A stretch of 64,000 nucleotides of DNA from Latrodectus hesperus (taxonomy: Eukaryota > Arthropoda > Arachnida > Araneae > Theridiidae), in NCBI GenBank assembly GCA_037975125.1, contig CM075852.1:17054099-17118098 (forward strand), given 5' to 3'. A program made the translations under genes and the position numbers. The notes under the pieces were generated by a model. That model saw only the letters and a list, made by a program, of their open reading frames with translations. It did not search any database and was not told the DNA's origin. Of this stretch, positions 45,231 through 58,640 are shown in pieces (position 1 is the stretch's first letter; every line of letters starts with the position of its first letter).

Positions 45231-46194
45231 AGAAAATGGACATTTTGTACTTACAATGGATTCTCATACGATAATAAAGGTTTAAAATAAATCCCACTTC
45301 TGATTTCGATTTTGCTCTCTGAAAACATAACTAAAGCAGACGTGAATTCCAAGGAAAGCTAATGTACGTCGCGATGTAATTAAAGTAAGCGTTCTAATGC
45401 TCTTCACTGCGGAACTCTTCACGCTTCAAAAATTATGAGATTTCATACTTTTAAAATTTTTTATCTGTACGTAACCGCAGAGAAGAAAGAAAAAATATTT
45501 AAGGCGAGATGCACAGCTCCCCTCTTCTCAACTTTCTTTTCGGAAAACATTTTTTAAGAAAGCGATGTTTAAAATCTTTCCCTCAAATTTTGAAAATGTA
45601 CAACTTTTAATCATTATTGTATACGTGTTTATATTTTCGTTGCATACAGGAAATTCATGAGAACATGGATGTCTCAGTTTCACTACTTAACAACTTTGCA
45701 ATTAAAGGAAATTTTCCATCTTTTCATTCGATTTGCTTTCGTCTTATCTCAATTTCATTCGGAGTGCGAAATTGCTCCCGGAAAAAGACTGAGTAAATAA
45801 TGCTAGTTTCCAAATCTAAATTCTTTCCTTAAGGCTCTTCAAGACCGAGGTGAGAACTTCCGTTGTCTTGTCGCCCCATCTGGCGTTAGTTCTCAAAGCT
45901 TGTGTTATTGTTGTTTCCAATCCCCGTGATCAGCAAAGCTTGATCTGGTCCATGAGTCCATTCACTCTAAACAAAGTCAAGCACCAGAAGGGGATCTTGA
46001 ATCAGGTCTTGCTTGAATTTATCATGGGTGGGTTAAGAGGCAGCTTCTGTGGTCAGGGACCTGGAGCACCGGTGGCAGAAGTCTGACTTAGCTCCGGAGC
46101 CTACAGACTTTAGCTGGACACAGTGGAGTGGCCTTCACGCTTGGGTGACCCTACCAGGAGAATACACTCCCGACGTACTTCTATAGCAGAACTA
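45231..46194. other. No supported gene
   Basis: The part 45430-45520 resembles 60215-60275 ('ttatctgt.cgta.ccgc') and may be a dispersed repeat. From 45830 to 46190 the composition is more balanced and may belong to the LINE whose end follows, but no motif is readable. Confidence 0.45.
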
Positions 46195-46860
46195 TAGGAA
46201 ATTCTACTCTTTGTATCCTATGGTCTCTAGAAAAAATAAATGGTATACTTTTTCGTCAGGCAGGTCCTTACGAGACCAAGAACATTTGGGACAAATAGAA
46301 AAGTGTTCCATGGAATAGCTAGGCATTTATCCGTACGATAAAGCTGTTGAAGATTCAAAACACCTGTTGTTTCATTGCCATATAAGTGTGAAGACGAAAG
46401 GAAAGAAGGTTTCCCCAAGAAATACTCTTCCAGCCTTCATCTTAGGAGACTAAAATCAGCGAAATCCTCGTGGCTGAATTTCAACAACAAATGTCTAGAT
46501 AAATTCTTCAAATTTGTTTGTATATTTAGCTTTTTTATTCTGTTCTTTCTCTTTAACCTGTAAGTAATTTTCACGTTTCGAGAGAGAGAGAGAGAGAGAG
46601 AAATCATTAAATTCTATCTATTACATATTTTTACTGTTTTTCAAATTTGTATTATTTTTCAATGCAGGCAGAGTATCTTTCGTCAGAATGAGTCTCTCTC
46701 TAGGTCGAAGCCTTGTCTGTTGGGCGGCTGAGTGCAGCACCCAGTCTTGTGTTTTGGTATTGTATTGCTGGTGAGGGAGGGCTTCTCCAGCTACACTGAT
46801 CCTTCATGCATATAAAAATGTAAATTCGGAGTGTTCAGTTTCTGAAAGAAATAAAACATT
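46195..46860 (+). pseudogene. LINE C-terminal scrap plus 3' region
   Basis: Plus strand in shifting frames: RTFGTNRKVFHGIARHLS (46277-46330), VEDSKHLLFHC (46345-46380; the H...C of a zinc-knuckle), and EGFPKKYSSSLHLRRLKSAK with SSWLNF (46399-46480). Then come the (GA)n run and 'VCWAAECSTQSCVLVLYCW', 'GRASPATL' (46718-46795). The series resembles the end of LINE ORF2 proteins. Upstream parts are not recognised. Confidence 0.6.
46580..46601. repeat. (GA)11 microsatellite
   Basis: An uninterrupted GA run inside the LINE remnant. Confidence 0.95.
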
Positions 46861-46949
46861 TCATTAAGAAATATGTCAAACAAATTTCTTACTGTTGTAG
46901 TGGACGTAAGAAAAAAGGAAGTTAGAATTATGCAAAACATTTATTACAC

Positions 46950-47191
<242 letters not shown>

Positions 47192-47195
<4 letters not shown>

Positions 47196-48661
47196 CAAAA
47201 GAAAATAATTAATAATAATAATAAACAAGGCTATAAGTATGGTTAGAAGATACATTATAAATAAATAAACAAAGATATTTAAGAACCCGTTTTCTACTTC
47301 TCATATCTCTATCCTGTCTTCTGTCTATTGGATATTGAATATCATAAGTTCACTCTATGGGGCAGTAACGCCATCTCGTGTCACTAGAGTTAATATAGAT
47401 CTGTTACACTGTTATTTTTTAAGCCAATTATAACATTTTTTTTTTACTAATTCATAACGTCAGTACATACAGTTAGTTATATGTTCATTAAAATGTATGA
47501 AAAATGTTCAATTAATATTAGTATATTGTCTCTACACTAGTTAAATTTACCTTGAAATTCTGATTCATTTAAAAGGCAATTTCTAGCATTACGAAATTAA
47601 AAAGAATCAAATTAAAGCATTTTATTCAACAGACGCGAATGCTTTATATAAGAAAATTAAAAACATTTCAAAATACATGTAACATTGATGGAAAAAGTTA
47701 ACATAATAAATAAAAATAAGTCCATTAAATTAGCTTTTCTAAAAATCGAATTAGTCTCCAATTATTAAATTTAATCTAATGTATCTAATTATGAAGTATT
47801 AAAATTCTTTATATATGGATAAAAAATACCTGTTATATAATAAACTACTTAAATTCAAATTATTGTTTATTATGAGGAAATTTAAATAATATTCTTATTA
47901 AAATTCTTTTTCAGCACGTAACTGTGTTTTCATTTAAGTGAATGTAGGTTTAATTCAGTAAAGAAAGCATTAATTCATGACTAATACAATAATAATTACA
48001 TGCAAATTTTACACTTAGATTCACACTTTAATACTTCTTATATCGCACTGAAGTTTCTGGTAACGTGTCCCAGAACCTGGTTATTGACAAATGGAAGTGG
48101 TACACTTTTTGTTAACAAAATGATGAAATCGGATCTTTCATTGGAACAGAAATCTCAACGTGAAATATAAAAGCAATAATAATAATAATATGTGACGTAC
48201 AGTTAAAAGTTAAGTAGCGAGCTAATAATTTAGAGTAAAATAAGTAACTGTGCCAAAAACATGTGGTTCATAGCAAATATGTAAATATAGAGCTAAATGC
48301 ATTTCTTAATTGTTTCTACATTAATTCTAAAATTTCGAAATTAATCTGAGGAAAAAACTTCACATAAGTCATTTACCTTTGATAATTTTTGTTATCCTAC
48401 AAGGTTTTATTTTTACTTGCAGCTTTTACTTTTAAAATAAACATTTTCATTTTAGAAAGTAATTCATTCGCATTAAATATTTTTAAAATACTGATTCATT
48501 TCTTTTTCATGTTTACTCTAGCAGCTAAATAAAATGAATTTAGAAATTAAAAAAAAAATGTTCGATAAACATGTTATACTAAACATCAAGTTTTTAGTGA
48601 AGTAATGACAACAAAAAAGTAAAATAATAAACATATTTTTATATTTACATGTTAACAACTT
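47192..48661. other. No supported gene
   Basis: AT-rich unassigned DNA with a short (AAT)n at 48173-48190. The last bases include the left target duplication of the next SINE. Confidence 0.5.
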
Positions 48662-48673
48662 ATTCAACAAATC

Positions 48674-48956
48674 GCCGCCCAACCTGTCTAGTGGTCAGCG
48701 TGTCTGACTGCGGATAAGGAGGTCCTGGGTTTGAATCCCGTTCGGGCACGGATGTACTTTCTCCCTCTATCTATCCTGTCTTTGTCCTTTCCGTGTATGA
48801 ATGTGGAGTGAATGGTTGCCTACCCTATAAACGGGTTCCTATGGCACGTGTGTATTGAGGAAGTCGGACTCCACACCAAATTATGTTTCAGTTGGAAAAG
48901 TAGAGCTGCGCACTCCACATTGCCAGCCTGTGGCTGGCACACGACAACAACAACAC
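48674..48956 (+). repeat. SINE-B variant with a different 3' part, target duplication
   Basis: Head and body equal SINE-B ('gtctagtggtcagcgtgtct', 'ggtttgaatcccg', 'ggatgtactttctccctc', 'ccctataaacgggttcctat'). From 48853 it departs from the common tail and reads 'gaggaagtcggactccacac', then 'ttatgtttcagttggaaaag' and 'ccagcctgtggctggcacac', ending again in cgacaacaacaacac. The 12-mers attcaacaaatc (48662-48673) and attcgacaaatc (48957-48968) flank it. Confidence 0.92.
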
Positions 48957-48968
48957 ATTCGACAAATC

Positions 48969-49745
48969 ATACCCTTTCATTACACAATAACGACTTAATT
49001 TCGTAAATACTAAATTACATATTTTTGATTTTAAAGTATTCAAAATATATATAATCTAACATAATAATACCATAATTCGCTTTTACAATCGCAAGTTATT
49101 CATGCGCACACCATGTCAAATTTTTTGGTCGGAAATAAATCCCGAAAACTTCGCTAATTGAAGCACTATGATGCTTAATTTTATATTCATACCGAAATTG
49201 AATTCCCATCCAAAATAATAATGTAAGCAATGTAAGTCAATGTACTACCAGATTAGTTTTCTTCTCCTTAAGACAAATTTAAATTTTACTGAAACAGTGA
49301 AAAATTAAGTGCGACAGCTTAAATTTGAAGAACTGCTTGTGTGCATTGAAAACATTATGCTCACATAAGGAAAAGAGCAACAATATTGGAAAACTTTTAT
49401 CTTTCATGATGTTATCTGTCTGAACATTTTGAATCTTATCATTCTTAAATATGTTGAGGAACTTCTGATAAAAATTAGATAATTCTTTTTATCTACGAGA
49501 ATTTGTGTAAGAATCATAAAAAATAAGTACTTTCAATGAATTTTAAATGATAATTTGGTTTTGAGTAAGTTTGTCTAATACAGTATTCATAAAAAGGAAT
49601 AACTAATATTGATTAGTACAATTAGACATCTATATCAGAAGTAGTATAGAAGGACAGCTATATCAGAAGTGTTTAAAAGCAAAAAGCAAAAGAGAATACT
49701 TAAGCTCTAAGCGACTACAGCGGCGCCGATACATTGCACATGCGT
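48969..49745. other. No supported gene
   Basis: AT-rich DNA. Just before the next SINE (49710-49745) the sequence is GC-richer (cagcggcgccgatac), continuing after it at 49956-50015, so the SINE split a GC-rich patch of unknown nature. Confidence 0.45.
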
Positions 49746-49755
49746 GGGAGGAGGA

Positions 49756-49945
49756 GGTTTGGTTTGGTTTGGTTTGTTTGTCGCTCAACGGTCATTTTTT
49801 GCACACGAGGGCTAATTAGACCGGGACTTACGGTTTAAAGTGGATTCCGAACCACTACAAACATCCATGCCCAAGGTGGGATTCGAACCCACGAACTGTT
49901 GAACCGAAAGCAAGAGCGCTAACCATTCGGCTGCCAGCTCGGCCC
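49756..49945 (-). repeat. SINE-A reference copy (full length, 190 bp), target duplication
   Basis: Minus strand: head 'ggccgagctggcagccgaat' then 'ggttagcgctcttgctttcg' (A-box side), B box 'gggttcgaatcccacc', body 'ttgggcatggatgtttgtag' and 'ggttcggaatccactttaaa', tail 'gagcgacaaacaaaccaaac' (CAAAC)n. The direct 10-mers gggaggagga (49746-49755 and 49946-49955) flank it. This is the best-preserved SINE-A copy, used to recognise the others. Confidence 0.94.
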
Positions 49946-50236
49946 GGGAGGAGGAAGCGATAACTCCTGCTATTGCCGCTCTCCGCAACACTCTATTGAA
50001 GCAACTTTCAAATTTTGAAGAAAGTTAACAGAATTTTTTATCCCATTTTTATATAATAATTAATATTAAACATTTGATGCTCGTAACATTCTCAAGGGCA
50101 CCAAAAGATATTTTCTTTCGAATGAATTGTTTTTAAAACATTGAATAGACGGTTTTAATTTTTTTTGTCATGGACATCGAGCTCGAAATAATAATTCAAA
50201 ATACTTATGGGAAATTACAAATGCAACCTTTATTCT

Positions 50237-50624
50237 GTTGTTGTTACTTATGACACTTGGACAAGCGAAGCTTGCTATGCCTTGGCACACACAATGCGAA
50301 TTTAAGTCAATAGTCTTTCGTTTTAATCAGAGCACCATGAAGGTGAAAGTACGTCTTTGCTCTTTTTTTAAATCCTCCAATAGATGGCACCATCAGAGAA
50401 TCCACTCCTTCAGTTTTGACATTGATCTGAAGGGAGAAGAAATTTTTTCCAGATCATTGCACCCATGGTAACTGCTCAACGACCGACCACAGGACTTTTG
50501 ATTCCACAGATTTAACGAGCACGTATATCGCATGTACTCGGTGGGCCTTTGGCGGCATTGGGAATCGAACCCCGTCCTTCCGAATGGAAGGCCGATACCC
50601 TAACCACAAGGCTACCACGGCCCT
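50237..50624 (-). repeat. SINE-C (388 bp), target duplication
   Basis: Minus strand head 'gggccgtggtagccttgtgg' then 'ttagggtatcggccttccat' and a B box 'ggggttcgattccc'. The body includes 'atgcgatatacgtgctcgtt' and 'gtcctgtggtcggtcgttga', then the shared tail ending 'gtgtcataagtaacaacaac' 'aga'. Perfect 12-mers aacctttattct flank it (50225-50236 and 50625-50636). Confidence 0.94.
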
Positions 50625-50636
50625 AACCTTTATTCT

Positions 50637-53600
50637 AAAAGGGCTAAATGGGGCAATATATATATATAACACCATTTCCTGATTTTTCAAGTGGAATTGT
50701 CCTCCATTTTACTGCTACTTGCAGAGACAAGGGGTGAATCTTTCTCGCCTGCCCACTCTGTCTAATGTGGCAACAACGTGCAGATAAAAAACACATTTTA
50801 TGCAAAATGTTGCGGAGAAGAACCTGACAACATAATTAAGCTGCAGTTGGATTTCTATTTAAGATTTTGCAGAAATTTCAGCCACCTCAATGCACTTTGG
50901 CCCCCATGATTACCTGACCTGAATCCTTCCAGCCGTACTCCAAATGTGTTGTGGTTTTCAGATCACAGGGGAAAATGAATGTCTTCTGTGGACTAGTTTA
51001 TTTCCGACTTTCCTTCTTGTTACTGTCTCGTGTTCTGATAGTCTAAAGAACACACTGCAGCACTTGAGGAGCGGGTCTTATTTATTGGCGAATGGGTCCT
51101 GCGCGGTCGTAGGGCAAATGTTGCGCTTTTCCATTCAAGAGATAAGTTTCCATAGTATACTCAGATGCGATATCCGTTCATTAGGTTCATTCTTCGAATG
51201 TAAACTGAATAGCTGTTTTATTTATTTTTTTACATATTTTTTTTAAAAAAGAAAGGTGTAATTAGGGCAATTTCATAGTCAAATATAAGTTGTCTGCACC
51301 CATTCCGTTCATAAAAATGTCCCATAATATGCTGCAAGAACTCACGCTTTCTTTCTTCCGATTTACGCGAAACGTGTTCCGCCGCTTTCTTTCTCGTAGA
51401 GAAAAATTGAATTCCACAGTAAATCATTTCGGCATGCGCAATAGATTACAGGGAAATTTTAAAATGTCTTACCGTTGCTTGTGAGAGAAATAACATTAAA
51501 AATTTCATGATCTGGCTTATTAAAAAGATTGTTTCACAAATACAATGGTTGTCTTTTTGAATATTTTTCATTTTTGTGAGTGAAATTAACATATAATCTG
51601 GTTATATTTTACCAATAAAATATATTTACTGCGTTTCTTGGCACAGTCAAAGCAATCCAGAAGAAAAATTCAATCATTAAATAAATGAAAAAGTCTATGC
51701 TGTTCTGATTTATATTTGAAAGAAATATCAAAATTTATAAACTTTTAACAAACGGGTGCTTGTTATCAAAGGTCGATATTGGGAAGTAAAATTCATTCCC
51801 AAGTTTATTCCCCCCGTTTTGCTGGATAAGGTCGAATATTTGTTTTTGTGATAATTTAAAAATCCATTTTTTGGCACATTTATTATTTCCATACCAAATT
51901 GATAATTTCATTAAATTATCATGCCATATACCAGTTATAGATTTATTTATTTATCTTGGACCTAAAAGTTGAAGTAGTGAGATAAAATATATAAAAAGAT
52001 AATTTATAAATGGAAGATAACTGTGTTTCATATTTTGATGTCCTTAAATTTTCATATAGGCTATTGCAAAATAATGAATTTGTCTAAATGGCAAAAGTAC
52101 TGCAAACATTCTGAAAGTTATTATAAGGTCACAACTGGCATGTATTACCTCATCTCCTTTGCCACTATTCAGTCTAAACTGCTTGTCTTGTACAATGGAA
52201 GGAAATGATCATGTTTGTTTTCGTGAAAATCACGAGCCAAAACAGTGGAACTCCATCATTTGGCGACGATAAGTTTTTGTACCACGTACCTGGCAACCCT
52301 GCAGCTCATTTCTTCGGCTTCTTCTCTACCTGCTCATCTACCGTTAAAGACGCAGTTGTTCTCTATCGGCGATAAAAAAAACATTCTGTGTATAAACGTT
52401 GACATCGATTGTCTGATTAGGAAAAAGTGAATTAAAAATTGTACTGTAATATTTTTTTCAAGCAAGTGTCACCTACCTTTTTCCGAGGTTATGACAGTTT
52501 GCAACGCAAGCGGAATTCGATTTACAGGTAAGACCTTTATACCTTAGTCAATTTGTATAGGATGCTAGTTATCTTAACGATTCGAAATTGGATTCTTTCC
52601 AAACGAAGGAAAAGCTTTTCCTTTCTGAAAATAATTTATGGGCATTATTTCGAAAATTATTGTCTACAATTAAGTTATTCCTAAAAATATAACTTATTAA
52701 GTTTTATAACGATGTCAGTTTTTCTTTTTTGTTATATCACATTCCCTGAAAAATCAAGTAAAATACCAATGAAATTTTGAAATAAATTTAAATGAAAGCT
52801 TTGGATTACACTTCAATTTGAAGTTATGTTGTTAAAGCTATTTTAAATGTTGATTACTCTGAATTTAAACTCACGACTCTCTAAATTTAAAACTCATAGT
52901 TCAAAATGCTGTTTTTATTATTCTTAGAACATAAGTGAATTTGTTTACTTTAGATTTATTTACTTGATTGTTTTCAGCGAAAAGAAAACAACTCTCAATA
53001 ATCAGTTTCTACCGTTTTTACTGCTGCTTATTCCCTTTTATAGACACATAAAGGAACAGTTATTTATTTCCTTGAAGATTTTACAGTTCGATAAAAGACA
53101 TTATTTCTTTTTTTTTAACAAAATATTTCACCTAGAAAATATTAGAGTAGAAAATATTAGTCTGTAATAAATTGCAGTTCCCTTTGTATAACAATAAAAG
53201 TAGACAAATAGGATGTTTTCCTTGAATAGTTAGAAAAATTAACAAAAAAATTTTCTTGCATATCTTAGCTACAATGATAATAACGCAAAGTGTTGCAATA
53301 TAAATGTATAATTAATATCCTTAAAATATAAAAATGTGTTAAAATATGTTACATTCATAAAACTTTTGAACCTTCTATTTTCTTCTGCTAACAAGCTATA
53401 AATATGGTGGACAGTTTAAAATTCGTTTGAGATAGAGCAGATTTATGGAAACGTGATTAAAATTCTCCCGTTCTCTGGAACTCCACGTGGAATGCTCTAC
53501 TTTCTCCCTCGCCAATCGTAAAATAATAAACAAAAGTAGACTTTCTTGTCGGACGACCAGAATAAACAGTGTCAAATTTGAGCAAAAGAGTTTTATTCGA

Positions 53601-53693
53601 ATCATAAGTATTTGCGGAAATACAGTAGTTCTAACTAGTCTGCTGTGCAATTTATTAGTTTTATCATTGAATTCATTGCATCGATTTTAATGG
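50637..53693. other. No supported gene
   Basis: The plus strand at 50840-50960 reads KLQLDFYLRFCRNFSHLNAL then WPP, stop, LPDLNPSS, which faintly recalls 'LWPPnSPDLNP' of Tc1/mariner-superfamily transposases; nothing else of a transposase is visible. A CAG/gtaag splice-donor-like word occurs at 52525. No exon can be supported. Confidence 0.4.
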
Positions 53694-53915
53694 ATGGTGA
53701 TGAAAATGTTGTTTACATTTTATTGCTTATGTTGTTATTTATTGCATATGTCAACATATACTGATTTTATGCTTCAAGCTAAAGCACCGAAATGTGATCA
53801 GAATTCTAAATATGATCAGAGCTTGAATGTATACGAACAACAGTTAATATTTTTTAAATGTGGACTCCTGTGGCAAAATTCAATTTCGTCGACTGTGATA
53901 ATTCCTTACTTATAG
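53694..53915 (+). other. Unassigned 73-codon open frame with signal-peptide-like start
   Basis: The frame starts MVMKMLFTFYCLCCYLL, a short basic start followed by a hydrophobic run as in signal peptides. It continues with a mixed-charge stretch containing four Cys in all outside and inside that run, then stops. No family is recognised, no promoter, splice site or neighbour supports it, and frames of this length arise by chance here. Confidence 0.12.
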
Positions 53916-55810
53916 TTGGCATAAAAATTCCCTTTTTTTAAAAAAAGAAATTTAATAATTTTATTTTTTGAAATGGCGATAAAATCAATTCCCTCAGTTC
54001 CATTTTTAGCAACTTCTCCAAGAAAGAAATACGACAAATTGGAACTACTCGCTAATTGCTTGCAGCTTTTATTCCATCGTAAGTACTTTTAAAACGGTAT
54101 GAAAGGCTTATACTTTTTTTTATCGTATTTTCGTCTGAAAGTCTTTAGTTTCGATGAAAACAATACATACAAAGAAAGTGTTCATGTTCACATACATTCG
54201 TTGTCAAAAATTATTTTACAATGCTTCAATTGAAAAAAAGAATATTATTATATCTCAATTCGTCAAATAGGAGTTTAAAGAGAAATTATTTATGCTTGCC
54301 ATTCATTCAGCTACTTTTGGCTGCCTTTTTTACATGATTTGTCAGTTTATCGCATTGACGTGAAAATCAAGCCTAAAATTTACTAAAAATTGCTGATAGA
54401 GTTTATCGTTCTTGTTATTGCATATCTCTGGTGTTAAGCAATACTGAATCAGTTCTATTAAACTTGTCACTGTCAGAAAATGTAACACTAAAATTTAGCT
54501 TGTGAAAAGATCAATTCTGGAAAAGCCCCAGACAATCCAAAACAGGATCAGGTTTGACTCCAGAGTTTGTCGTGACATCTAAGATTAAAACGTTTGATTT
54601 CTACTCAGCGGAAAATTTCTATTTTTACTAGCATCACTGTTTAGCTGTTGCTTTGTAGTTTTCAAAGTTTCCTCTTTTGCAACATTAGAATGAAATCTCC
54701 GACGCCCTTTCGAAGGCCGTACTTTAGAAATTCACCGAGAAACCTTGAAACACTCTTATGTTAGTATGACGTTAAAGACCATAAAATATTGTTAAAAAGG
54801 TAGATATAAAATAACATGTAGAAATATATAAATTAAGGGGAAATATTTTTATTTTTCAAAATCTCTGTAAAGAACTTTGTAACAATAATTTGCAAATGGA
54901 GAAGGATCAAAATAAGTTTAAGATGAAATATTTCTTTAACTTTAGTATCTTTAGATTAGGGATTATATTTGTTATAAATTTTTCAATATTTAGTGCTTCG
55001 TTTTTTATTACTTTGAGAAGCTCTTTTAAAATCATTATATTTGTCTCGTTAGGTATTTTTGTTTAATAATTTTTAAAAAAGACATTCTGTTTTTAAAGAC
55101 AATCGTATAGTTCCTTGGACTTGGTTAAATTTCCTGAAATGTCATGTAGAAGGTTTTTACTCTACCTGGTTTTTAAATACCTTTGTGATTTCTAGTGTTA
55201 TCTCCTTGTGGATGCCCATGCGCAGAATATGCTAGCTGCTACGAATTCATAGGGACCAGTTCTTGCTATCGGAAATTCGCAAGATAAAAGGATAATTCTC
55301 ATACCTTATAATTAACTTCTTTTACCCCAAACTTGCTGTTTTTTTTTAAATATAATATTAAGAAAAATATTTCGTATGCCCTATATGAAAAACACGTACA
55401 TATATAAAATGAAAATATATAGTTAATGACAATGCTTTTATTGATGAAAATTCAGACAAAGTAGTCTTATTTCATTCGGTTTCATAACTATATTTGTGAA
55501 ATCAGATATTTTTGGTGTAGGGAAGCATTTTTTTGTTTTTCTAGAGAAACTTCAATCTCATTAGCCATTTATTTGGTTGTTTTACATTATGTCTTTCATC
55601 TGAAAGTTCTTTTTATCCTCACTTTCACCATGATCTCTGTCATTCCATAATGTGATATCACTGGGATATCAATTACATGGGAATTTTTGACATCAAACAT
55701 CGGGATTTGCTGAATGTCTTTACACTGGAGGGTGGCTTTCTTCATAAAATGTACATCAGTTGTTGTTTTTTTTTTATTATTTAAATAAAGTTTGTATGTC
55801 AAAGTGACTT
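53916..55810. other. No supported gene
   Basis: AT-rich DNA. The minus-strand frame 55596-55802 (68 codons, contains DVKNSHVIDIPVISHYGMTE) reads protein-like but matches nothing I know; it ends against the tandem array. Confidence 0.4.
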
Positions 55811-56868
55811 AGACATCATTCCTTCTGCAACATCATCCTAACCATAGATTGAAAAGTGCATTGGGCTTAGAATGTGAATTTCGTAAAGCGATTCTATACC
55901 CTCCTCGCAGAAGTAGCTTGGGATGTGTCTGCCTTTTAAGCTTCTATTTGGTGCATGAGCTGTAAGACAGCAGAAATTCTGCACTGTATGAATCTTTTTC
56001 CATGAATTGAATTCTTCTGAATTGAAGACATCATTCCTTCTGCAACATCATCCTAACTATAGATTGAAAAGTGCATTGGGCTTAGAATGTCAATTTCGTA
56101 AAGCGATTCTATACCCTCCTCGCAGAAGTAGCTTGGGATGTGTCTGCCTTTTAAGCTTCTATTTGGTGCATGAGCTGTAAGACAGCAGAAATTCTGCACT
56201 GTATGAATCTTTTTCCATGAATTGAATTCTTCTGAATTGAAGACATCATTCCTTCTGCAACATCATCCTAACCATAGATTGAAAAGTGCATTGGGCTTAG
56301 AATGTCAATTTCGTAAAGCGATTTGAAACCCTCCTCGTATAAGTATCTTGGGATGTGTCTGCCTTTTAAGCTTCTATTTGGTGCATGAGCTGTAAGACAG
56401 CAGAAATTCTGCACTGTATGAATCTTTTTCCATGAATTGAATTCTTCTGAATTGAAGACATCATTCCTTCTGCAACATCATCCTAACTATAGATTGAAAA
56501 GTGCATTGGGCTTAGAATGTCAATTTCGTAAAGCGATTCTGATACCCTCCTCGTAGAAGTAGCTTGGGATGTGTCTGCCTTTTAAGCTTCTATTTGGTGC
56601 ATGAGCTGTAAGACAGCAGAAATTCTGCACTGTATGAATCTATTTTCCATGAATTGAATTCTTCTGAATTGAAGACATCATTCCTTCTGCAACATCATCC
56701 TAACCATAGATTGAAAAGTGCATTGGGCTTAGAATGTCAATTTCGTAAAGCGATTCTATACCCTCCTCGCAGAAGTATCTTGGGATGTGTCTGCCTTTTA
56801 AGCTTCTATTTGGTGCATGAGCTGTAAGACAACAGAAATTCTGCACTGTATGAATCTTTTTCCATGAG
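55811..56868. repeat. Tandem array, five copies of a ~215-bp unit
   Basis: Units start with 'agacatcattccttctgcaa' at 55811, 56026, 56241, 56456 and 56673; periods are 215, 215, 215 and 217, and the last is cut short (~196 bp) and ends with a changed sequence. Differences among units are few (for example gaatgtgaat/gaatgtcaat, ccatag/ctatag, ctcgcag/ctcgtat). 215 is not a multiple of three, so the array cannot encode a repeated protein. No TE similarity is recognised. Confidence 0.97.
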
Positions 56869-58376
56869 TTGAAATCTGCATGAATTGCTTAAAAAATGTG
56901 AGCAACTACAGATCAATTAAATATCTATAATTCGAAAAATAATGCTTTATGTATATGCAATAACTACATTCATCAAGTTTGTCAATCACAAAATAAAAAA
57001 GAGAAAAAGACAGGAAAAAAAATCAGTTGATAAAAATAACCGAAAACAACAGTTGTATAAAAAAAAGAATTCGAAAAAAGAGATTTTCAAAACTTTTGTT
57101 TGTAAGCGAGAAATAAATAATCATTTGTTCTAATAAAACATGTACACAGTTGGTAGAATCATGAATGTTTGTAAATGAGGGGTTCGTGAAAATGAGCGCT
57201 TACTGCAATAAAAAAACACAAAAGTAAGAACATTTACAAATATGAAATATTTATATTTTATTTCCGGAAACTTTCTGATTACTACTAGTGTTGCATTATT
57301 TTTCGAGAATTCTATTAATCCTATCTTTTTTTGTATTTTCGTATCTTTATACTAGACGAAGTATCAGAAATAAGAAATATGTTCTTTCCTTTCTACAATA
57401 TCAATTTCTTTAGGGTCACGAAAACCAAATTATAACCAAATTGTGCATTGTAAAACCAATTTAAATATAATGTTAAATATAATTGCATTTTAATATTTAT
57501 ATATAGAGTATATCACGAATAAATTTCTCTATCGTTGTTGGGCACCGAAGCAATTACTCAAAGTTTCTTTTTAACAAACTACAAATAAGTAAATTTAATG
57601 TTATAGTAAAATATTGTAATTTCTTTGTTGTAATATGTATTTTTTATTCTTTCCCATCCACACACACACACAAAACTTTTCTGGTTCGTATTAATAAAAT
57701 ATCCAATTTATAATTTTCTGTTTATTTGAAATGAGTTTCTTTTATTTTAATACGCCATAAAAATTAATAGTGTACAGGTATAATGAATAATTTTAGATCA
57801 ATTACCAGCAATTTAAATTTTTTCTGCTAATTTTACTTTTATAATCTTCGTAGTTAAAACTTTCTAAAATCGTACCATGCAATTAACAAGCTATAAAAAA
57901 TAGTGTTTTTCTTTCCATAGCAAACATAAGCATTTACAATTTAATTCAATTTATAAACTATTATAAAACTGTTAAATTACCTGCAGTTATTTCGATTGTT
58001 ATTTTGCGACAGTGTTTCTAATATTTTATGTGTGTGTCTGTTACAAGATTTTTAAATTGAAATTTATAATGGAAATGTAAAATTTGTGGTGCAAGGATTT
58101 TCAAGTTTAATTATATTTATTTTTGACATTAACGGAGCTGTGCTTTCATCTGCATGCATATCATCAATTGCTGTGCTGCATCTGTCCATATATTGTTAAA
58201 GACTGATTATCCTCTCTAATGATAGCTCTTTTCCCCTTTTGGAGCGATAATGTAATTATTGTTCATCCATAAACCCAAAAATATTTTAATGGCGCCAATC
58301 TTGTGTTGCATTACATTATTTAAATATATGATTTAATCTCTTTTTATGTATTTATGTATTTCAAAAGTAAAAAGGA
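56869..58376. other. No supported gene
   Basis: AT-rich DNA with a short (CA)n at 57659-57673. A Lys-rich chance frame lies at 56942-57133. Confidence 0.5.

Positions 58377-58640
<264 letters not shown>

Noticed and set aside
50840..50960. Transposase-like WPP..LPDLNP stretch
   Set aside because: Only one weak motif with a stop inside it; the upstream and downstream frames do not match a transposase.
52245..52540. First exon with splice donor (cag/gtaagac at 52525)
   Set aside because: A donor-like word alone is common; no coding similarity, promoter or acceptor supports it.
55811..56868. CRISPR-like regular repeats
   Set aside because: Units are contiguous ~215-bp repeats without unique spacers, in a eukaryotic context.
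55811..56868. Repeated protein domain
   Set aside because: The period is not a multiple of three and stops occur in every frame.
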